8,923 bases of DNA from Calditrichota bacterium. Lineage in GTDB: Bacteria; Zixibacteria; MSB-5A5; GN15; FEB-12. The translations under genes and the position numbers were made by a program. The DNA lies in the NCBI GenBank assembly GCA_030641085.1, contig DAOWIC010000095.1:1-8923 (forward strand). The letters run 5' to 3'. Shown one piece after another: positions 1-5,816 of the stretch (position 1 is the first letter of the stretch; every line of letters begins with the position of its first letter). The notes below the pieces were generated by a model. It saw only the letters and a list, made by a program, of their open reading frames with translations, was not told the origin of the DNA and made no database searches.

Positions 1-2
1 TC

Positions 3-3000
3 GGAGCCGGTCGGATTGTGGCCAACGCGATTCTCAGCGGCGTTGCCGACACCAACACGGCGGTGGTGGTCTTTGCCGGAGATCTAAACACGTTGGTCAT
101 CTCGCCCGATACGGCCACCCTGGCCACCGGCGACACGCTCAGATTTTCAGCACACGGTTTTGACTCCGGATTCAATACTACCGATGTCGGCGAATTGACC
201 TGGATAGTACTGGGCGGGATCGGCGAGATTGATTCTTCCGGCCTGTTTGAGGCGACTTCAGCCGGACAGGGCAATATTGTCGCCGTCAGCAGTATTGGCG
301 GTGTAAGCGACACGAGCTGGACAATCACGGCCGAAGCCGTGACGGTAACCGCTCTGGCGCTCGGAAATTCCTTCATTTACCCGCAGGAGTCGAATCGAGT
401 CGCCCTTGCCTTCAGCATCAACAACTACTTTGGCAGCGCTCGCCAGATAGAAAGTATCACGTTGCGCGACGCTACCCACGGGCCGGGCAATGGCGCCGAA
501 CGCCAGTCCGAGGTCGATTCGGTTTCGGTATATGTTGATATTGACGGGGATAATCTCTTTACCGCTGCGGACAGTATGCTCGCTTCGACGGAGTTTACAT
601 CAGATGTCGTGACCTTGAGTTTCTCGCCGTTGAGTATCGAAGGATCCTCATCTACAACCGTTTTCGGCTGCATCACGTCGAGCCTGTACCCGCACGACGG
701 GGATTCGCTCGACCTGATGATACTACCGGAGTCGGATATAATTATCAGCGGTGGATCGCTCGTTACCGGGGCGGATACGATTAATTCGCTCGGTTATCTG
801 CTGGTCGACGGCATGATCGCCGCACAGATTGGACTGACCGGCTCAGGATTGGCGGAGATCACCTCCGACGGGACGGTTCCCCGGCTGCTGACGATTGACG
901 TTCCTCGTGACGGCTATATGTCCGACACGCTGACGATCTTCAGTGTCGAAAACACCGGTACGGCAGCCGACAGCGATCTTGACTCTTTAATTTTGTATCT
1001 TGACGACGGTAACAACGTTTGGGATGGGAATGAGAGCGAGACCCGTATGGGCGAGCTTGTCTTCACCGGTGATCGGTGGATCCGCAGCGGTCTGAATGTG
1101 CCTCTTGAAAATCTAATGACCCGTTTTTATGTTGCCGCTGCCCTGGCGACCTATCCCACCAATGGCGCAACCCTGGCATTTGGAATTCCTCAGGGTGGTC
1201 TGGAAGTGACCTCTACCAACGATGGTCCGATTGACCGGACGCTGGCGCCGGTGGAGTCTGTCACTATCCTTACATCGGAAAAGGTCCACGTAGAACTGGC
1301 ACCGATTGATACGCGCGAGTTGATTCCGGGCGAATCGAGCGGCGCCATCCTGGGCGTGCTCTTTACTAATACCTATGTGTCAGAACTTCGAATCGACAGC
1401 CTGATCTGTCAGATGGTCGGCTTCAATCCCGACGGAGCCTCGCGGAGTCAACTCGACAGCCAGATTGACAGCCTGCAGCTTTATCAAAATATCGACAACG
1501 ATCCGACCTCGATATCGCCGGAAGATTTGAGAATCGCCGGCGGATTACTCGTTGAAGGTACGGTGGTATTCAATACGGGCGGGATCGAGGCGGCCGGATC
1601 GGGTGGAACGGTGGCGCTCTCGGTGGTGGCCTGGATGAATGCAGCCAACAGCAAAAACGGAAACCTGATCAATTTCTCGCTGGCCGAACCGGACGATATT
1701 TTCACCGATCAGCCGGTAAGTGTCGAAGGTAGTTTCCCGCTGTTTAACACCGAACCTTTTGTAGTGAATGCTTTCCCGGCCGCGTCGGTAGGTGTCTATA
1801 CAGATGACTTCAGCACCTTGTTCGGGGGCGAAACAGATCGGGTGGTATTGGAGTTCTCACTCCCCTCCAACGGCTATTCGGACGACAGACTAAAGACGAT
1901 ACACCTGATGGACTTCGGCAGTCTTAAGAATTCCGATGCCCTGGCAGGCATGAAATTGTGGCTGGACTCAGGCGCAAAGGGCCTTTCGATCGACGATAAC
2001 CTGGTGGCCGAATTTGTGGATCGATCTTCCCATTGGGAGGCGGACAATCTCAACGTGGAGCTTTCCGGCTTTGCCACTCACTTTATCGTCACGGTTGATA
2101 TCAGCAACGGGCAATTCGACGCGGGTACAATCGATCTGCGGATTCCGGTAGGCGGAGTTCAGTGCCGTTCCGGGATGAACGGTCCCGATGATGATGCTGT
2201 TGGCAACGACGAGCCGTTCGTGCTGTTTCCCTCCGACCGGGTCACGGCAATATCGATTCCCGAGGGCAGCCGCTCGTTATCTCCCGGCAGTGTCGGCAAT
2301 TCGATTCTCAGCTTTGCCCTTTATAACGGTTATCACGGACAGGATCAACAGCTTCAGGCGATTACACTAACGAATATGTCGCTGTCGCAGTCGGATCTGC
2401 TTTGGTCAGACTACGAATTGGGGCAGGTATCGCTATTTCTTGATAACAGCCAGACCGCTGAAGTCAGTGATGATCAACTTCTGGCAACCGGTTACTTTTC
2501 CGATGGCCGGCTTCAGTTGGCCGGTCTCGATGTCATTCTGCCTGCGGAATCACTGTCATACTTTTCGGTGCTGGCAGACGTTCCGCTGGATTTGATCGAC
2601 TCCGACAGCCTTGCGGCAGGCATCGCCACTCCGACTGATTTGGTGTTCGAGGGTTCGGTCAACATCAACGGCGATCTGCCTCTCACGCGTGACGGCTACC
2701 TGATCGCTGACGGATCGATCCGGGACCAGTATGAGCTTTTACCGCTGGCGCCGCAAACTCTCAGCCCGGGCGACACTGCCAGTGTCCTGCTGGCATTCAA
2801 ACCGGCCCGTAACGGCGACCAGACCGATTTTCTGACCAGCGTCAGCATTGAGAACCGGCAGGACGCCGACACCAGCGATTTCTCCAGCCTCAAGTTGTGG
2901 CTCGATCAAGAGGGTGACGGTGTATGGCAGGCAAGCGATTCTTATTTGGGCGAGTTTACGTGGTCCGGTTCCGGATGGTCGATCGGATCGCTCAACCTGT

Positions 3001-5816
3001 CGATCGGGACCGAGCCACCGGTGTTGATGGTGGTTGCCGATTTGTCGCCCACCGCGACACCGGATGTCGCCTTTGAGGCGGTTATCCCCATCGACGGCTG
3101 CCAGTCTCAGTCCCACAATGACGGTCCGCTGGACGGGGCGGTCTCAAGCGGGACGATTTTCACGATATCCAATTCCGGTCTGCGAATTGCCTACGCTCCG
3201 CTGGCGGAGACCTATTCGGTAGGACAGAGTATCGCTGTCAGGGTGACCGCCACCAACCTGCTGGCGGTTCCCATCGATGAGGTGTATGGTCAAGTGGTGT
3301 CGTTGTCGGATCCATCGACCGTGACTCTGGAGGGCGGCTTTTTCGGCCCGGTGAGCCTTGCCCCCGGTGAATCCTCCGAATTCAGCTTCGACTATACCGC
3401 CGTGGCGCAGGGTGAAAACTACTGGCAGCTTCGCGCCGTGGCCCCAAATATCCCGGATTCATCGGCGATTGTCCAAACAAACATAGTCTCGATTCAAAAC
3501 CCGCCGGATATGGTCGAGGTGGAGCTTGTAAACTCCATACCGACTTCGGTAACGAGAGGGCAGCGCCACGTTTTCCCGCTTAGCCTTGTAATCGCCCACC
3601 CTGACACATCGTCGGCGACCGCGTCACTGCGCATGGACAGTCTGGTTCTGACAGTGCAGGATGGCGCCGGTCTGTCAATTGGCGCCGATGCTGCCTTTTC
3701 TCGGATGGTGCTTTCGGCTGGATATACTAACCTGACGGTTTTGGAGAGTATACCGGCCTCTTCGGCGGTGACGCTCCTGTTTGATGAGCCAGTGGTATTG
3801 GCCCCCGGACAACAGCAAAACTTTTCTCTCCTGGTAGACATTGACAGCCTTGCCTCGGCCACCGAGTTCATGCTGGCGGTTACCGATGCCGAAGCCATCA
3901 AACTGGTTGACAACAACGCCGGCCAGACGGTGCCCCTCGATGCGAGTATCGTTTTCCCGCTGCAAACCGCGTCATGCCGGATCGACGACCCGTCGCAATT
4001 GATGGCGACCTGGTACGTCCAGAGGCTCTCCAGCCAGGTTAATCTGGGCCAGGTCGACGTGCCCCTCGTGTGCATCAAGTTGAGGCATCCCGGCTCGGTA
4101 GGCAGTTCTCAGATTCAGTTGACGAGCCTGTCGATGGTTCTTGCCGACAGTCTCAGCAACCTGATTGAACCCGGGCTGGTGGTCGACCGAATCAGGCTGA
4201 AGCGGCTCGAAAGCGTAATCGGGGAGATCACGAATATACTACCGGGCACAGATACGATAGAAATACAACTCAGCTCACCGGTGACTTTAAGCCCTGATGA
4301 AACGGACTCGATCGGTGTTGTTGCGTGGATTAAGGACAGCTCGCCCCATTCGGGTTTCGGAATGATCATCCCCGACAGCACCGCCTTTGTGGTGCGCGAT
4401 CTCAGTTCCGGGTCGTTGCTTCAAACGGCAACCGACAGTTCAGTGCTCGCCACCGGTTCGGTTTTTCCGATGAACTCCGGGCAGACGGTTTTCAAACTGC
4501 CGGCATCTGATCCGGAACTCTGTCTGACCTCGGCGCTGCCGGTGTCGGTTGTCGGTGGCCAGGACACGCTAGCTCTAATCGATCTCTCATTCGCGTATCC
4601 GGTAACGGACGATTACTCGTCGGCCATGCTTCATTCACTGCTGGTGACGGTTCTCGACAGCCTGGGTGCTCCTATCGATCCCGACCGTCTCTTTGACCGA
4701 ATCGGTTATTGCGAAGCCGGTGGGTCGGTCGAGTACCAATCTTTTGTCGAACTGCAGGGTGGTGCGGCGCTGTTCAGACTGGGTGACCACGGTCTGTCGC
4801 TTGACCCGGGCGATACTCTGGATCTGAGTCTTGTCGCCGATATTGAGGCAGATGCGCCGTATGATCATTTCGTGCTGAATATCGGGTCGTTCGACGCCCT
4901 GACAATCTGTGACGCCACCGATACAACGCAGGAACTCGAGGCGACGACCATGCTTGACTGCAGCGTGGAGGTGCCGTTCCTCTCGGAGGCCACCAATATC
5001 TTCCTGCCGGCCGGTCAGCCGCTGATCTCGGCTCAGGCGTTGCCGGTGCAGGTGGCGTTTGCCGGTCAGACCGGTTTAACCATCTTTGAGGAGAAACTCT
5101 CCTATGCCTCGTCCACGGTGCAGGGAGAGATCGCCTTTGGCGGCATGCAGGGAAGATCGCTGGAAAGATCGAGATCAGGGTTGAGCTCGGCCAACATGAG
5201 GGATGTGTTTGAGGCTCTATACCTGATGATAGATGACGAGGTGGCGGCGGCTGACTCGGCGTTATCCGGTGATTCGCTTAACATCATTCTCGATGAAGAA
5301 TATATCCTGACGCGCGGTGATAGTTGCCGGATTTCCATAGTCTGCGATCTGAAATCGGACGCAGTGCTCGGAAATTATCTCTTCCAGTTTGACGATTCCA
5401 CTTTCATGCAGATATCGGATTACAATCTCGCCACCGAGATCTTCCCCAAGGTGCTGGGCGACGATTACCCACTAGTATCAGCCGAACTGTCCGTGACCGC
5501 CGCGGGACTGGAGCGCTCCTTTACGAATTATCCCAACCCGTTCAACCCGTCTGATGGCGGCATGACGACAATCGGATTCGTTTTGGTCGAGGATGCCCGT
5601 GTGGATGTCGAGATATTTACGATCACGGGCGAGAAGGTTCTGCCGTTGCTGGTCGATGATTTCCGACCGGCCGGATCATATGCCGGCGATACCTGGTCGG
5701 GGCTGAACGCACGCGGCCTCAATGTTGTGCCCGGCACCTATTTCTGCCGGATTACGGCTCGTTACGCTTCGGGCCGGGTTGAGAGCTTCAGGAGAAAGAT
5801 AGCGGTGATACGATGA
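3..5816 (+). CDS. Giant secreted multi-module Ig-like repeat protein with type IX-like C-terminal sorting tail (5'-partial)
   Basis: Probable cell-surface or secreted structural/adhesive protein; no catalytic domain was recognised. The frame is open to the left edge, and codons 3-17 (GAGRI) continue straight into VANAILSGVADT, which reads like the end of an earlier Ig-like domain. The GTG at 18 is therefore probably not the true start, and the signal peptide lies outside the window. Numbering residues from that GTG, the order is: Big_2-like domain (about 25-105), three two-module repeats of about 317 residues (107-1050), a CARDB-like domain (about 1051-1158), four modules of 163-171 residues (about 1165-1830), and a sorting tail with YPNPFNP at 1838-1844. 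All modules look beta-rich. The protein is rich in Asp, Ser and Leu and very poor in lysine. The stop overlaps the next start as ATGA, so the two are probably translated together. Known from the family: such tails direct export through type IX-like systems in FCB bacteria. The ligand or function cannot be read from the sequence. Confidence 0.93.
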   Translation, partial: GAGRIVANAILSGVADTNTAVVVFAGDLNTLVISPDTATLATGDTLRFSAHGFDSGFNTTDVGELTWIVLGGIGEIDSSGLFEATSAGQGNIVAVSSIGGVSDTSWTITAEAVTVTALALGNSFIYPQESNRVALAFSINNYFGSARQIESITLRDATHGPGNGAERQSEVDSVSVYVDIDGDNLFTAADSMLASTEFTSDVVTLSFSPLSIEGSSSTTVFGCITSSLYPHDGDSLDLMILPESDIIISGGSLVTGADTINSLGYLLVDGMIAAQIGLTGSGLAEITSDGTVPRLLTIDVPRDGYMSDTLTIFSVENTGTAADSDLDSLILYLDDGNNVWDGNESETRMGELVFTGDRWIRSGLNVPLENLMTRFYVAAALATYPTNGATLAFGIPQGGLEVTSTNDGPIDRTLAPVESVTILTSEKVHVELAPIDTRELIPGESSGAILGVLFTNTYVSELRIDSLICQMVGFNPDGASRSQLDSQIDSLQLYQNIDNDPTSISPEDLRIAGGLLVEGTVVFNTGGIEAAGSGGTVALSVVAWMNAANSKNGNLINFSLAEPDDIFTDQPVSVEGSFPLFNTEPFVVNAFPAASVGVYTDDFSTLFGGETDRVVLEFSLPSNGYSDDRLKTIHLMDFGSLKNSDALAGMKLWLDSGAKGLSIDDNLVAEFVDRSSHWEADNLNVELSGFATHFIVTVDISNGQFDAGTIDLRIPVGGVQCRSGMNGPDDDAVGNDEPFVLFPSDRVTAISIPEGSRSLSPGSVGNSILSFALYNGYHGQDQQLQAITLTNMSLSQSDLLWSDYELGQVSLFLDNSQTAEVSDDQLLATGYFSDGRLQLAGLDVILPAESLSYFSVLADVPLDLIDSDSLAAGIATPTDLVFEGSVNINGDLPLTRDGYLIADGSIRDQYELLPLAPQTLSPGDTASVLLAFKPARNGDQTDFLTSVSIENRQDADTSDFSSLKLWLDQEGDGVWQASDSYLGEFTWSGSGWSIGSLNLSIGTEPPVLMVVADLSPTATPDVAFEAVIPIDGCQSQSHNDGPLDGAVSSGTIFTISNSGLRIAYAPLAETYSVGQSIAVRVTATNLLAVPIDEVYGQVVSLSDPSTVTLEGGFFGPVSLAPGESSEFSFDYTAVAQGENYWQLRAVAPNIPDSSAIVQTNIVSIQNPPDMVEVELVNSIPTSVTRGQRHVFPLSLVIAHPDTSSATASLRMDSLVLTVQDGAGLSIGADAAFSRMVLSAGYTNLTVLESIPASSAVTLLFDEPVVLAPGQQQNFSLLVDIDSLASATEFMLAVTDAEAIKLVDNNAGQTVPLDASIVFPLQTASCRIDDPSQLMATWYVQRLSSQVNLGQVDVPLVCIKLRHPGSVGSSQIQLTSLSMVLADSLSNLIEPGLVVDRIRLKRLESVIGEITNILPGTDTIEIQLSSPVTLSPDETDSIGVVAWIKDSSPHSGFGMIIPDSTAFVVRDLSSGSLLQTATDSSVLATGSVFPMNSGQTVFKLPASDPELCLTSALPVSVVGGQDTLALIDLSFAYPVTDDYSSAMLHSLLVTVLDSLGAPIDPDRLFDRIGYCEAGGSVEYQSFVELQGGAALFRLGDHGLSLDPGDTLDLSLVADIEADAPYDHFVLNIGSFDALTICDATDTTQELEATTMLDCSVEVPFLSEATNIFLPAGQPLISAQALPVQVAFAGQTGLTIFEEKLSYASSTVQGEIAFGGMQGRSLERSRSGLSSANMRDVFEALYLMIDDEVAAADSALSGDSLNIILDEEYILTRGDSCRISIVCDLKSDAVLGNYLFQFDDSTFMQISDYNLATEIFPKVLGDDYPLVSAELSVTAAGLERSFTNYPNPFNPSDGGMTTIGFVLVEDARVDVEIFTITGEKVLPLLVDDFRPAGSYAGDTWSGLNARGLNVVPGTYFCRITARYASGRVESFRRKIAVIR
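90..335 (+). other. Big_2-like bacterial Ig domain at the visible N-terminus
   Basis: Residues 25-105 of the giant protein follow a familiar Big_2-like pattern: a start like LVISPDTATLATGDTLRFSA, a central LTW..LGGIGEIDSSGLFEA stretch, and an end like GVSDTSWTITAE. The residues just before it (GAGRIVANAILSGVADT) repeat the end of the same pattern, so at least one more domain of this type probably lies upstream. In related proteins these domains act as spacers or adhesive stalks. The assignment rests on pattern recognition only. Confidence 0.7.
336..3167 (+). repeat. Three tandem copies of a ~317-residue two-module (B-A) protein repeat
   Basis: Within the giant protein, residues about 107-421, 422-740 and 741-1050 are three diverged copies of one long unit, each made of a B module and an A module. 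Landmarks recur at even distances. The Pro of YPQES/IPGES/LSPGS is at 122, 437 and 756. The first residue of the acidic loop in B is at 174, 491 and 809. The Asp after L-x-L-W/Y-L in A is at 329, 650 and 963. The Asn of NDGP/NGP/NDGP is at 401, 721 and 1034. Spacings are therefore 313-321 residues. Each A module ends with IPxGG/IPIDG, a short stretch, then the N-(D)-G-P-x-D motif. The copies are clearly diverged at protein level and no long DNA identity is visible, so the duplication is old. A and B share a general beta-sandwich-like rhythm and may themselves be homologous. Confidence 0.85.
3168..3491 (+). other. CARDB-like domain separating the two repeat arrays
   Basis: Residues about 1051-1158 of the giant protein break the repeat rhythm on both sides. 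They show the pattern of a CARDB-like or related beta-sandwich: YSVGQSIAVRVTATNLLAVPIDE, then SLAPGESSEFSFDYTAVAQGENYWQLRAVA. The L-x-P-G-E-S-x-x-F-x-F-x-Y segment is typical of domains that carry a comparison of extended and contracted clauses in bacterial surface proteins. It probably acts as a spacer between the B-A array and the C array. The family name is tentative. Confidence 0.55.
3510..5507 (+). repeat. Four tandem copies of a 163-171-residue module (C array)
   Basis: Residues about 1165-1327, 1328-1497, 1498-1667 and 1668-1830 are four diverged copies of a second module type. A GQ near the start of each copy has its Gly at 1181, 1344, 1514 and 1683. A turn near the end (LAPGQQQNF, LSPDETDSI, LDPGDTLDL, LTRGDSCRI) starts at 1261, 1424, 1595 and 1764. 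The two landmark series give nearly the same spacings (163, 170-171, 169). The turn is followed by a strand such as SLLVDI, GVVAWI, SLVADI or SIVCDL. Mid-module, copies 1-3 share a pattern like VTVLDSLGAPIDPDRLFDRI. Copy 4 is the most diverged and carries a Gly/Ser/Arg-rich insertion around GGMQGRSLERSRSG. I do not recognise a named family; the fold is probably an Ig-like beta-sandwich. Confidence 0.8.
5517..5813 (+). other. C-terminal type IX-like sorting / FlgD-Ig-like tail
   Basis: The last ~99 residues of the giant protein begin with FTNYPNPFNPSDGG and run through VEIFTITGEKVLPLL, RPAGSYAGDTWSGLNARG and VVPGTYFCRITA, ending in FRRKIAVIR. This is the classic layout of the Por/type IX C-terminal sorting domain that shares a fold with the FlgD Ig-like domain: the YPNPFNP opening, a G-x-x-V strand, AG....W.G.N..G, and a final SGxYF-like strand. 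Such tails are recognised for export across the outer membrane and may be cleaved or attached afterwards. The short basic end follows the usual pattern of these tails. Confidence 0.9.
5804..5815 (+). promoter_or_regulatory. Shine-Dalgarno-like site and ATGA overlap coupling the barrel-TPR gene to the upstream gene
   Basis: GGTGAT at 5804-5809 matches the 3' half of the extended Shine-Dalgarno consensus (AGGAGGTGATC) at a normal distance from the ATG at 5813. The stop of the giant gene (TGA, 5814-5816) overlaps that ATG, so terminating ribosomes can restart directly. A better AGGAG lies at 5790-5794 but is 18 nt away, which is too far for usual initiation. Confidence 0.6.

Noticed and set aside
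18..20. GTG as the true start of the giant gene
   Set aside because: The frame is open upstream to the window edge, the upstream codons continue a recognisable Ig-domain end, there is no signal peptide after this GTG, and no clear ribosome site precedes it.
3494..4078. Long antisense open frame (194 codons) opposite the giant gene
   Set aside because: It shows no recognisable domain, has biased composition and lies entirely opposite a strongly supported repeat region; it fits a shadow frame.
336..5507. Recent DNA-level duplication or mobile repeat behind the repeat arrays
   Set aside because: The copies share protein landmarks but no long identical DNA stretches, and no terminal inverted repeats or transposase are present.
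5790..5794. AGGAG as the ribosome site for the barrel-TPR gene
   Set aside because: It is 18 nt from the ATG; the nearer GGTGAT and stop-start overlap explain initiation better.
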